Shown here: in pieces, positions 9,074-17,147 of the stretch
How the letters are laid out: every line of letters starts with the position of its first letter
Position numbering within the stretch: the first letter of the stretch is position 1
NCBI GenBank assembly: GCA_934718085.1
Contig: CAKUZL010000001.1
Coordinates: 1-64,000 of the forward strand
Origin: an uncultured Candidatus Melainabacteria bacterium
GTDB lineage: Bacteria; Cyanobacteriota; Vampirovibrionia; Gastranaerophilales; Gastranaerophilaceae
Reading direction: 5' to 3'
DNA length: 64,000 nucleotides
The notes under the pieces: generated by a model
What the model was told of the DNA's origin: nothing
What the model saw: the letters and a program-made list of their open reading frames with translations, nothing else
Databases searched by the model: none
Made by a program: the position numbers and the translations under genes

Positions 9074-10039
9074 TTAGCCCTTGAATATCGAGAATGTGTT
9101 GTCGACGTTTTTCTTGATGACGCTCTTAACCGCTTCCATTTCGTTTTCGAGCGCGTTTCGTTCGGTGTCGAGCTGTTTCAGTCTCAGTTCGAGTGTTTTG
9201 TCCTGTTGTTGGATAACCTCGGTTTTTGCGTTGATGTTCGCCATCGTCTTTTCGTATTCCGCGTATTCGAGGTTGTATTCGTTCATCGAAGCGTTGTACG
9301 CAACTTCGTCGCAAACTTTTTCCGCCGAAACCGCAAGCGGTTCTTCGTTTCCCGTCAACCCTTTGAGCTTAATGCTAGTGTAGTTGCCGTTTTTATCGGT
9401 CGTCCAGTCCGCGGGGGTAAGTCCGTCGAACGAAACGGTTTTTGTGTAGCTGCTTGACGAAAACGCATACTGCATAACGGTTTCCAAGTTTCCGTCGTCG
9501 AAGTTTTGCAGTTCTTCCGCCTGAATATAGTGCGTCATTTTTTTGTCGTCGGTGTACGTGTAGAACGAATTTGCGGTTTGGTCGTTAGCGGTGCCGATGT
9601 TTTGCATATATTCGAGCAACGTACCGTTCATAACCTGCTTCAATTCGTAGCAGTTGCCGTCTTTCCAAAGGTTCCCGCCGTTTTTGTCCGCGTTCCATTC
9701 GATTTTGTCGATGTCGCGTTTGGTAAGTTCGGAGTCGGTGTGCGGAGAGTCAAGAACATCGGTGTAACTGAAGTTCGCCGTGTAGGTTCCGTCATCGTTT
9801 TGAACCATGTCCGTCAGGGTGTAGGTTCTGCCCGCGTAAGAGACGGTGTATTCACTGTTGTAGAAGTTCGTGATATCGGGCGGAGTCGGTACGGAAAGCG
9901 CCAAAAGCTGATTGTAAAGGCTTGCCGATTGGTTCGACAATGCGGTACGCTGTTGGTTTACCTGTTGCCCTTCATATTCAACGTTTGATTTTCTTGCCGT
10001 CAAGCCCAGAAATCTGGCTTGCGATGCTGCCATGCCCAT
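9074..10039 (-). CDS. Conserved-ends protein with flagellin-like architecture (paralogue A), sigma-28 promoter
   Basis: 321 residues, no known family and no Sec signal. About 70 N-terminal residues, including ASQARFLGLTARK and EGQQVNQQRTAL, are nearly the same as in the 11017-11946 protein. The last 50 are also shared (IQQQDKTLELRLKQLDTER then VIKKNVDN). The middle is unrelated and rich in Tyr, Asn, Asp and Thr. Conserved helical ends around a variable exposed core is the design of flagellins and other axial proteins. The ATG at 10039 follows AAAAGGAG at nine bases. A sigma-28-type promoter lies upstream at 10082-10108. Export by a flagellar-type apparatus is inferred. Confidence 0.7.
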   Translation of the reverse strand: MGMAASQARFLGLTARKSNVEYEGQQVNQQRTALSNQSASLYNQLLALSVPTPPDITNFYNSEYTVSYAGRTYTLTDMVQNDDGTYTANFSYTDVLDSPHTDSELTKRDIDKIEWNADKNGGNLWKDGNCYELKQVMNGTLLEYMQNIGTANDQTANSFYTYTDDKKMTHYIQAEELQNFDDGNLETVMQYAFSSSSYTKTVSFDGLTPADWTTDKNGNYTSIKLKGLTGNEEPLAVSAEKVCDEVAYNASMNEYNLEYAEYEKTMANINAKTEVIQQQDKTLELRLKQLDTERNALENEMEAVKSVIKKNVDNTFSIFKG

Positions 10040-10081
10040 GTCTGTCAACTCCTTTTTGCTTTATGAGTCTTACCGACTATC

Positions 10082-10108
10082 ATGTCGGCAAAAAACAAAA
10101 AAACTTTA
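10082..10108 (-). promoter_or_regulatory. Sigma-28 (FliA-type) promoter of the 9074-10039 gene
   Basis: On the minus strand TAAAGTTT (10108-10101), exactly 11 bases, GCCGACAT (10089-10082). The FliA consensus is TAAAGTTT-N11-GCCGATAA: the -35 element is identical and the -10 element keeps GCCGA. It is about 40 bases from the start codon. Confidence 0.7.
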
Positions 10109-10176
10109 ACAATACTTTTTTGAATATTACAAAATCTTTACAATGTTTCGACCGATTAAAATTCCGAAGAAGAGGG

Positions 10177-11001
10177 TTATCCTCCCGTAATGCTGTTGAT
10201 TGCTTCTTTGTTGCCGTCCATTTCGCTCTTGAGCATTTTTTTGACGACATCGTTTTGCGCGTCGAGCATTTTTACGACGGTTTCAATGTTTTTGACCTTG
10301 TTTTCGAGAATAACGTCGGCGTTCGACTGAATTTTCGAAGCAACGTTGCTGTAAGCCGCAAGAGCCGCGCTTCCCGTGCCCTGCATAAGATTGCCGACGA
10401 TGTTTCCGGCGATGCCGTAAATTCCGCAGTAGGGTGAAATAGCCTGTAAAATTCCTCCCAAGCCCGAGATGATACCCGCGGTCGGGATAACAAGGCTGTT
10501 TGCGTATCCGTACCCCGAAGCGACTCCGCTTGTGTACGCGGCGGCGTTGATGCCTGCCATGCCCGCGATGTCGGCAGCCGTAGTCAGACCCGCCGCCGCA
10601 CCCGTGAGGTAGCTTGAAGACGAACCGCCGAATCCGCTCAAAATCGAGGCGGCGCCGCTCGGGAACCCGACGTAGCTTCCGAGTTCGCCGATACCGAAAG
10701 CGGAGTTGCCTCCGTCAACGGCGGATGTTCCGCCCGAAATGGGGCTCCAGTAGGAGGTTCCGGGGATGTTGAACGTTGTGTTTCCGCCCATGACCGACAT
10801 AAACGAGCTCGGTGCGATAAATCTTGCGATGTTCCAGAGCCAGTTGCCCGCGGTTCCGAATCCCGCTCCGTCGACCGACGAGCCGCTTGTCGTGATGTCG
10901 CGCAATTTGTCGTACGTTTCGAACAATACCGCCTTTGCCGCTCCCGAAGCGGAGCTGTACTTGTTTGATATTACCAGATAACTGTCGTTTTTATAACTCA
11001 T
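10177..11001 (-). CDS. Gly/Ala/Ser-rich protein between the two flagellin-like paralogues
   Basis: 274 residues of unknown family. Residues about 45-200 are rich in Gly, Ala and Ser with long moderately hydrophobic stretches but no charged turns typical of transporters. The last 60 residues are a charged helix (for example ENKVKNIETVVKMLDAQNDVVKKML). No signal peptide. The ATG follows AAAGGAG by six bases. It starts 15 bases after the 11017 gene stops, so those two are one transcript. It may be a partner or a membrane-inserting component of the same surface system; this is a guess from position. Confidence 0.65.
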   Translation of the reverse strand: MSYKNDSYLVISNKYSSASGAAKAVLFETYDKLRDITTSGSSVDGAGFGTAGNWLWNIARFIAPSSFMSVMGGNTTFNIPGTSYWSPISGGTSAVDGGNSAFGIGELGSYVGFPSGAASILSGFGGSSSSYLTGAAAGLTTAADIAGMAGINAAAYTSGVASGYGYANSLVIPTAGIISGLGGILQAISPYCGIYGIAGNIVGNLMQGTGSAALAAYSNVASKIQSNADVILENKVKNIETVVKMLDAQNDVVKKMLKSEMDGNKEAINSITGG

Positions 11002-11016
11002 AGACCGCTCCTTTCG

Positions 11017-11946
11017 TTAAGCAAAGACCTTGAAAATATTGTCCACGTTCTTTTTGATAACTTCTTTTATTGAATCCATTTCCGTTTGAACGGCTTCGCG
11101 TTCGGTATCAAGCTGCTTTAACCGAAGTTCCAGCGACCTGTCCTGTTGCTGAATTTTTTCGGTCTCGGCGTTGATTTCCGCGATTTCCTTGTCGTAGTCG
11201 TCGTGTTGCTTTTGATAGTCTTTCATCGCCTGGTTGTAGGCTTCTTCGTCCTTTACCGAGTTCGTCGTGACCGAAAGAGCGGTTCCTCCCTGGTCGGGAA
11301 TGGTTGCGTCTTTTATGTTTCCGTTTTCGTCGAAATTTAACGTTACGTTGTCGTATTTTTTTGTTACGTTGACGGTTTGTCCCGCGTAATAATAATCGTC
11401 GACTTCACCGGCGTAAGGCAGCTGTTGCGTGTATTCTTTGTATTTCGCCTCGGAAATGTAGTAAGAAGTATTGTTTTGCGAATTTGTGTAAACGTAAAAT
11501 TGATCGCTGTCGAGCCCGTATTTTTCCTTGATATCGGGCTTAGAGACAGCTTCTTTCGATATTTCCGCAATCGAGTTCCCCGTCGAAATATAAAGCTTGT
11601 TTCCGTTTTGATAAATCGAAGAATTTTGGTGTGCCGTCGCAAAAGGAACGTACGTCGTTTCGGTCGAATTGACCTCGATTTCGTATGTGCCCGGGTTGGT
11701 CTCCGAAGGCTTGAACGAACCTATCGTGTAGACGTTTCCGCCGTACGAATAGGTATATTCGTTTTTGTAAAAATCCGTAACACTCGGAGGCGTCGGGACG
11801 GTCAAAGTATACAAACGATTGTAGGCGTTTGCGCTTTCGTTTGCGAGTGCCGTACGTTGTTGGTTGACCTGTTGTCCTTCGTATTCGATGTTGGTTTTTC
11901 GCGCCGTGAGCCCGAGAAACCTGGCTTGCGATGCTGCTATTCCCAT
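11017..11946 (-). CDS. Conserved-ends protein with flagellin-like architecture (paralogue B)
   Basis: 309 residues, paralogue of the 9074-10039 product. N-terminus MGIAASQARFLGLTARK, with QQVNQQRTALANESANAYN shortly after, and C-terminal coiled coil LELRLKQLDTERE then EVIKKNVDNIFKVF match paralogue A closely. The central 190 residues do not, and are rich in Tyr, Asn and Thr. No signal peptide. GAGAGG lies 12 bases before the start. Unlike paralogue A no sigma-28 site is visible; a TTGATT-16-TATATA pair sits at 12002-12029. First gene of a two-gene unit with 10177-11001. Confidence 0.7.
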   Translation of the reverse strand: MGIAASQARFLGLTARKTNIEYEGQQVNQQRTALANESANAYNRLYTLTVPTPPSVTDFYKNEYTYSYGGNVYTIGSFKPSETNPGTYEIEVNSTETTYVPFATAHQNSSIYQNGNKLYISTGNSIAEISKEAVSKPDIKEKYGLDSDQFYVYTNSQNNTSYYISEAKYKEYTQQLPYAGEVDDYYYAGQTVNVTKKYDNVTLNFDENGNIKDATIPDQGGTALSVTTNSVKDEEAYNQAMKDYQKQHDDYDKEIAEINAETEKIQQQDRSLELRLKQLDTEREAVQTEMDSIKEVIKKNVDNIFKVFA

Positions 11947-12001
11947 ATTTTACGCATTCCTCTCTTTTTTCGGAAGAAGACGAGTCTTCCCCTCTGATAT
12001 T

Positions 12002-12029
12002 TATATAATGTTTTCATAAAATAAATCAA
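12002..12029 (-). promoter_or_regulatory. Possible sigma-70 promoter of the 11946 unit
   Basis: On the minus strand TTGATT (12029-12024), 16 bases, TATATA (12007-12002), about 55 bases before the start codon. The surrounding DNA is AT-rich, so chance matches are possible. Confidence 0.4.
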
Positions 12030-12097
12030 TACTGAAAAAAGTGGATTTTTTTCTTTAACATGTTAAAATCGGAGAAAAACTTGTAAGTCGGTGAATT

Positions 12098-12883
12098 ATG
12101 TCAAAAATAAGCGTATGTATCAATTCTTTCAATTCCGAAAAAACAATCGAAGATACCCTGAAATCAGTTGCAGGGCTCTACGAAACGATAGTTTGCGATA
12201 TGTACTCCGATGACAAAACCGTCGAAATTGCCCGTCGGTACGGCGCAAAGGTCATTTTTCACGAACGCGCGAACTACGCCGAAGCCGCCCGAAACTTTTG
12301 TATTTCGCACGCAACGGGCGATTGGATTTTGGTTGTCGATACGGACGAAATCGTTCCCGAAAAATTGTTGCGCGAGCTCGAAAAATTTACCGAAAACACC
12401 GACGGTTACACGACTTTGGCGTTCCCTGTTCAGGATTACGTATTGGGAAGACCTCTGAACTGCATGTACCGAACGAGGGTGAAACGCTTCTGGAAAAAGG
12501 GGTGCGCGACTTACGCGACATGTATTCACGGCATGGTCTCGACCGTCGAAGGCAAAGACTTCGCAATAAGCCCGAAACGTAAAGATTTGGCGCTGAAACA
12601 CATGCATATCCCTTCGTTTTCGGCTTATATCGAGAAAATCAACCGTTATACCGACCTCGAACAGCCCAGATTTAAAGAGCGCGGCAAAAAATTTAAATTA
12701 TCGACGCTGATTTTCAGACCATGCCTCGAATTTCTGAAAATCTACATAGGCAAAAAAGGGTATAAAGACGGCGTTTTGGGCTTCATTATGGCGGGCATGC
12801 ACACATTTTACCAGTTTTCCAGATACGCAAAACTTTTTGAAGAAGATTTAAACATAACAGTAAAACAGCAAAGCGATGATTAA
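12098..12883 (+). CDS. Glycosyltransferase family 2, WaaE/KdtX-like
   Basis: 261 residues. The N-terminus KISVCINSFNSEKTIEDTL is the nucleotide-sugar-binding start of GT-A fold enzymes and VVDTDEIV near residue 83 is the metal-binding DxD equivalent. The overall layout, including a C-terminal amphipathic region, matches WaaE-type glucosyltransferases of lipopolysaccharide cores. The acceptor cannot be deduced. The start follows GGTGAATT. A palindromic TTTAACATGTTAAA lies about 40 bases upstream and could hold the -10 element. The 3' end overlaps mlaE on the other strand by 36 bases. Confidence 0.85.
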   Translation: MSKISVCINSFNSEKTIEDTLKSVAGLYETIVCDMYSDDKTVEIARRYGAKVIFHERANYAEAARNFCISHATGDWILVVDTDEIVPEKLLRELEKFTENTDGYTTLAFPVQDYVLGRPLNCMYRTRVKRFWKKGCATYATCIHGMVSTVEGKDFAISPKRKDLALKHMHIPSFSAYIEKINRYTDLEQPRFKERGKKFKLSTLIFRPCLEFLKIYIGKKGYKDGVLGFIMAGMHTFYQFSRYAKLFEEDLNITVKQQSDD

Positions 12884-13585
12884 ATCGGTGAAAAGCAGCA
12901 AAACTGTTGCTTTTATCGCTGCTTCGGTTGTCGAAATTCCGACGTTTTTTGCGCCGCCTTCGGTCGAATAACCTTGCGTAGCGCAGATGTCCGCTATCAA
13001 TGCACCGAAAATTACCCCTTTAAGCAGACTTATGAAAAGGTCTTTGAGGCTCAGCCAGAGCCAAACGGAGTGAATGTATCGAAGCGGGTGAAGCCCGATA
13101 ACCAGGTACGATACAACCATGCCGCCGATAATTCCGATGAGCTCGGCGAGCAAAATTATCGACGGCACAGTGATTGCCGCGCCCAAAATCCGCGGTGCAA
13201 AATAATATCCGACGGGGTTGACCTTTAAAACTTTGATTGCGTCGATTTGCGAGGTAACTTTCATGTTTGCGACTTCCGCACTTACCGCCGTTCCCGCGCG
13301 AGCCGAAATTGCAAGCGCCGCAAAGCCGGGAGCCAATTCTCTGATAAGTGCGATTGCCAAAAATCCGCCTACGTAATTTTCCGCGCCCGAGAGCAAAAAT
13401 TGTTTTGAAACCTGCAACGAGATTACGACAGCAGCGATACAAACGATTGTAAGTGCCATCGGCATTGAGTCACAGCCGATTTGTGCCGCGCTGCTCAAAA
13501 CGGATTTGAACCTGACTCGCCCGTCAAATGTGTATTTGAGAGCTTCTATCAAATTTATAATACATTCGCCGATAAATTTTATCAT
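12848..13585 (-). CDS. mlaE: MlaE-family ABC transporter permease
   Basis: 245 residues with about five membrane segments. The family signature region ALIRELAPGFAALAISARAG then SAEVANMKVTSQIDA is complete. MlaE/TGD1 permeases move phospholipids between inner and outer membranes together with an MlaF ATPase and an MCE-domain MlaD protein. Neither partner gene is next to it, as is usual in cyanobacteria and plastids. The presence of the system implies an outer membrane. Start codon at 13585; a GAGG lies 11 bases before it. Confidence 0.9.
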   Translation of the reverse strand: MIKFIGECIINLIEALKYTFDGRVRFKSVLSSAAQIGCDSMPMALTIVCIAAVVISLQVSKQFLLSGAENYVGGFLAIALIRELAPGFAALAISARAGTAVSAEVANMKVTSQIDAIKVLKVNPVGYYFAPRILGAAITVPSIILLAELIGIIGGMVVSYLVIGLHPLRYIHSVWLWLSLKDLFISLLKGVIFGALIADICATQGYSTEGGAKNVGISTTEAAIKATVLLLFTDLIIALLFYCYV

Positions 13586-13680
13586 AAACGCGGTAGCCTC
13601 GTCGGAGTTTCATTATAGACCGTATTTTATCACAAATTTTAATTTTCGTAAAAATTTTCGGTTGACAAATTTTTACAAAA

Positions 13681-13708
13681 TTGAAAAATTTCGAAAATGA
13701 AGTATTAT
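13681..13708 (+). promoter_or_regulatory. Promoter placed for a leaderless amidase mRNA
   Basis: TTGAAA (13681-13686), 16 bases, TATTAT (13703-13708). Six bases then lead to ATG at 13715, so the expected transcription start coincides with the start codon. No ribosome site precedes either candidate start. Confidence 0.5.
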
Positions 13709-13714
13709 TTATTT

Positions 13715-15637
13715 ATGATGAAGTTTTTAAAATTTGTTTTAATATTTTTATTTATGCTTGCATTGCCCGTATATGCCGAAAATTTGGGGATAAAGGACAT
13801 TGCGTTCGATAAATCGGACAATTTGATTTTTATGGCGACCGACAACTATACGACCGTTCCGACGGTCAAAAAGGGCGTTTTGTCCAATCCCGACAGAGTT
13901 TATTGGGATATCGAAAACGCCGTTCTGAAACGCGGTCAGGCTACTTATAACTTTGAAAACGGAAAGTTGTCGAAATTTAAAATTTCTCAATTTTCGACAA
14001 ATCCCGCAAAAGTCAGAATTGTTTTGACGTTTGCTCAAAAGCCCGATGCTTCGGCGGTTAAGATGATATCGCCTGGCGGAGGAAGCCTGATAATCGAGCT
14101 CGGCAAGCCCGTTTCGAAGCAAAATTTTTTGGTTCCGATTTATCGCGAAACCAAAATAAGCTCGTACGATTACCTTGAAAAAGTGCGGGTTTACGAGGAA
14201 ATTCCTTTGCCGAAAACGACGTTCAAGGACGATGTTTTGTCCGATATCGGAAAAATTTACGGGCAGAGCGTTCCTCAAGACGAGCCCGTCAGATTGCGCC
14301 CGCCGATAAAGGAATCCAAGCTTATTTCGAGGTATTTTGCACAAAATATCGCCGTGAAATCGGGGAACGTTTTGTTGATAGGTTCGGGGGTCATAAACAT
14401 TGAAAAACCGATATATTTGACTAATCCCTCGCGAGTCGCGTTTGACATCCCGAATGCGGTCGTTGCTCAAAATATTAAAAATAAGACTTTGAAAATTTCG
14501 GAGACCGAAACGGTTAAAATCGCGCAGTTTGAGCCCACAAAGGCAAGAATCGTCGTAACTTCGCCGACTCCCGAAAAATGGCAGCCCGTTTATTCCGGAG
14601 ATTTGCAAAACATACTTTTGGCGCACGACGAGCGGGTAAACAATGTGAAGCTTTACAATTCGAACGCTTCGGTGTTGTCGTTCAAAACCGAGTATGCGAG
14701 TGAGTATTCGGCGAATGTGAGAAGATATTCGTTTAAGTTTTCAAATCCGGTCGTGATTTCGGTGAAAAGAAACGCCTCAACGTTTGACATAACAATGCAT
14801 AACGGGGTTTCGGGCAATATTGCGGGGCTGAACTCGCAAGGTTCGGCAACCGGGGCGAAATTTGTCCAAACGGGCGCGGGAATAAGATTTTCGGTGCCTT
14901 TAACGGCTGGAACGACCGTGGAATGTCTCGAAACACTTAATGCAAAAGAAGTTGTCGTGAACGTAAAAATTCCGAAAGCGACTCAGCCGAAGTCCGAAAC
15001 GCCGAAAGAACAGCCTTTGCACCCCAACGTAACGCCTGTTCAAAAGGAAACGAAAAAACCGACGACAACGATTAAAAAGTCCGACAAAATTTTGGCGGGC
15101 AAGGTCATTGTGCTCGACCCGGGGCACGGAGGCAGCGACCCCGGCGCGATAAGTCAGTCGAAGGTTCAGGAAAAATCGTTGACGATTTCGATAGGACTTT
15201 TGCTGGAAAAACTTTTGAAAGACAACGGCGCGACGGTTTATATGACGCGTTCCGACGACACGTACGTCTCGCTTTCGGACAGAACGACGTTTTCGAACGC
15301 AAAATCGCCGGATATTTTCGTCAGCTTGCACATAAATGCGGCGGAAAACTCGTCTATACACGGGATAGAAACCCATTATTGGAAAGACGACAGCCTCGAG
15401 CTTGCAAAAAGTATTCAAAAATCGATGATAAGCAAAACGGGTGCGACGAACCGCGGAGTAATAAAATCGAGGTTCTACGTGGTCAGAAACACCGTTGCTC
15501 CGTCGGTTTTGATTGAGTTCGGGTTCATTACCAATCCCTCCGAACTTCAACGGATGAGCGCGAAAGCGACGAAAGAAAAATCGGTCGAAGCGGCGTTCGA
15601 AGGAATCGTCAACTATCTGAAAGGAGCCGAAAAATGA
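13715..15637 (+). CDS. amiC: N-acetylmuramoyl-L-alanine amidase with AMIN domains
   Basis: 640 residues. It cleaves the amide bond between muramic acid and the stem peptide in the periplasm, usually during daughter-cell separation. A Sec signal peptide (MKFLKFVLIFLFMLALPVYA) is followed by two or three beta-rich AMIN peptidoglycan-targeting domains to about residue 430, then a Pro/Thr/Lys linker. The amidase_3 domain starts at VIVLDPGHGGSDPG with zinc ligands His (DPGHGG), Glu (QEKSL) and His (SLHINA), and catalytic Glu in IEFGFITN. An in-frame ATG at 13697 is the alternative start, but it lies upstream of the predicted transcription start. It overlaps murI by 4 bases, forming a wall-metabolism pair. 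Confidence 0.93.
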   Translation: MMKFLKFVLIFLFMLALPVYAENLGIKDIAFDKSDNLIFMATDNYTTVPTVKKGVLSNPDRVYWDIENAVLKRGQATYNFENGKLSKFKISQFSTNPAKVRIVLTFAQKPDASAVKMISPGGGSLIIELGKPVSKQNFLVPIYRETKISSYDYLEKVRVYEEIPLPKTTFKDDVLSDIGKIYGQSVPQDEPVRLRPPIKESKLISRYFAQNIAVKSGNVLLIGSGVINIEKPIYLTNPSRVAFDIPNAVVAQNIKNKTLKISETETVKIAQFEPTKARIVVTSPTPEKWQPVYSGDLQNILLAHDERVNNVKLYNSNASVLSFKTEYASEYSANVRRYSFKFSNPVVISVKRNASTFDITMHNGVSGNIAGLNSQGSATGAKFVQTGAGIRFSVPLTAGTTVECLETLNAKEVVVNVKIPKATQPKSETPKEQPLHPNVTPVQKETKKPTTTIKKSDKILAGKVIVLDPGHGGSDPGAISQSKVQEKSLTISIGLLLEKLLKDNGATVYMTRSDDTYVSLSDRTTFSNAKSPDIFVSLHINAAENSSIHGIETHYWKDDSLELAKSIQKSMISKTGATNRGVIKSRFYVVRNTVAPSVLIEFGFITNPSELQRMSAKATKEKSVEAAFEGIVNYLKGAEK

Positions 15638-16437
15638 CGGATAATCGCCCGATAGGCGTGTGTGACTCGGGAATAGGCGGGCTCAGCGTTTTTTCGAAGG
15701 TCGAAAGACTCTTGCCCGACGAAAAGTTCGTGTATTTCGGCGATACGGCGAATATTCCCTACGGAACGAAGTCCGCGGAAGAGCTTCACGAAATTACGAA
15801 ACGAACGATGAATTTTTTCAGGGCAAAGAACGTGAAGGCGGTAATCCTTGCGTGTAATACCATTTCGGCGGTTTTGTACGACAAACTGAAGGAAGAAAAC
15901 GATTTTACGATTTATCCGGTGTTGCAAACTTCGATAAAAATGCTTGCAAAAACCGAAAAACTGCATTCCGTCGGAGTTTTGGCGACCGAAACGACTGTTT
16001 CTTCGCATGCTTACGCGAACGAACTTAAAAAAAATATTCCGGGCGTGAAGGTCTTTGAGCACGGATGCCCCGGAAGTTGGGTGAAAACTGTCGAGGGAAA
16101 TTTGCCTCAAACGCCCGAAAATCTTGAGCTTATAAGGGTTCACCTCGATGAGGTTTTGAAATATTCGCCTGACAAAATAATTTTGGGATGTACTCATTAT
16201 CCTTATTTAATGCGGTTTTTAGCGCATTTTGCGGAGGACGGAATTTTTATCAACCCCGCTCTTTATTGCGCAAAATTTGTCGAAGAAGACTTGCGGACAA
16301 GAGGAATGCTGGCAAGCGAAAAACCTTCAAAGACGGAGTTTTACACCTCGTCCGAACCCGAAAAATTCAGAACGTCGGCGGAAGTTTTCTATCCGCTTTT
16401 AAAAACCCCCACGCAAATAAATACGGAGGATTATTGA
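15634..16437 (+). CDS. murI: Glutamate racemase
   Basis: 267 residues, supplies D-glutamate for peptidoglycan. The two catalytic cysteines are Cys74 in ACNTISA and Cys186 in GCTHYP, and DSGIGGLSV marks the N-terminus. Length is normal. ATG overlaps the amidase stop (ATGA), which implies coupled translation. Its own stop overlaps the start of the next gene in the same way. Confidence 0.96.
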   Translation: MTDNRPIGVCDSGIGGLSVFSKVERLLPDEKFVYFGDTANIPYGTKSAEELHEITKRTMNFFRAKNVKAVILACNTISAVLYDKLKEENDFTIYPVLQTSIKMLAKTEKLHSVGVLATETTVSSHAYANELKKNIPGVKVFEHGCPGSWVKTVEGNLPQTPENLELIRVHLDEVLKYSPDKIILGCTHYPYLMRFLAHFAEDGIFINPALYCAKFVEEDLRTRGMLASEKPSKTEFYTSSEPEKFRTSAEVFYPLLKTPTQINTEDY

Positions 16438-17021
16438 TGAAAAAGCTTTTTTGTTTGTTTTTGACGGTTAATTTGGTCGCGGGCGCGGCTTTTGCAAAAT
16501 CCGTCGTCGGGCAGGCGGAAACGTCGTTTTCGACCGCCGCGCCCAAAAAAGAGTTTTCGGTAAAATTGACGGAAAGCCTTTTGACGAACGACGAAAGGGA
16601 GTTTAAGGAAGGGACTGTTATTCGCGGAACCGTGATTAAGATTAATAACCCGACGAGGGGCAAAAGGAACGCCACGTTTGAGTTTGTGCCTTGTTATTAC
16701 ACTTATGACGGCGTGACGAATGAAATTTCGAACAAGGATTTTTCGATGAAGGTTAAGCCTTATACAAAACCCGACACGAAACAGACGGCAAAGCAGGTCG
16801 CCGAAACGGGCGCGGGCGTTGTCGCAAACCATTTTGTGCCGTTTTTGTCGCAGGGACTTTCGTTTGCAAAAGGGATAAGAACAAAAGCAAATGACGATAA
16901 TCGCTTTAAAAGCGGGGTTATCCAGGTTTATAAAGATTCTCCCGTTTCTTACGTGGAAAAAGGTTCTCATATCAAAATTCGCGCAAACGATTATGTTAAG
17001 CTGATTTTGGACGAAGAATAG
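16437..17021 (+). CDS. Secreted beta-rich protein, paralogue of the 41350 product
   Basis: 194 residues with a clear signal peptide (MKKLFCLFLTVNLVAGAAFA). The mature part contains EGTVIRGTVIKINNPTRGKR followed by a beta-rich stretch and a terminal KGSHIKIRANDYVKL. The same order of blocks appears in the 41350-42468 protein (GTVRKITDPRRGGRDG, then SRGDEIKVTINSNVEL) and more weakly in 50485-51501. This layout recalls VirB10/TrbI-like beta-barrel segments, but no conjugation genes are near. The start follows GGAGG and overlaps murI by one base. Function unknown. Confidence 0.8.
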   Translation: MKKLFCLFLTVNLVAGAAFAKSVVGQAETSFSTAAPKKEFSVKLTESLLTNDEREFKEGTVIRGTVIKINNPTRGKRNATFEFVPCYYTYDGVTNEISNKDFSMKVKPYTKPDTKQTAKQVAETGAGVVANHFVPFLSQGLSFAKGIRTKANDDNRFKSGVIQVYKDSPVSYVEKGSHIKIRANDYVKLILDEE

Positions 17022-17147
17022 TTCCTTCGGGGGCGGCTTTTCGCATGTTTGTTGAATTATTTTCGGGCAAGAACGGTTTTGTTCGGTTTTGTTCGGGGTG
17101 ATACTTGTTTCTTTATCGGTCGAAGCTCCCTCCGTCGGCGAGTTTTG

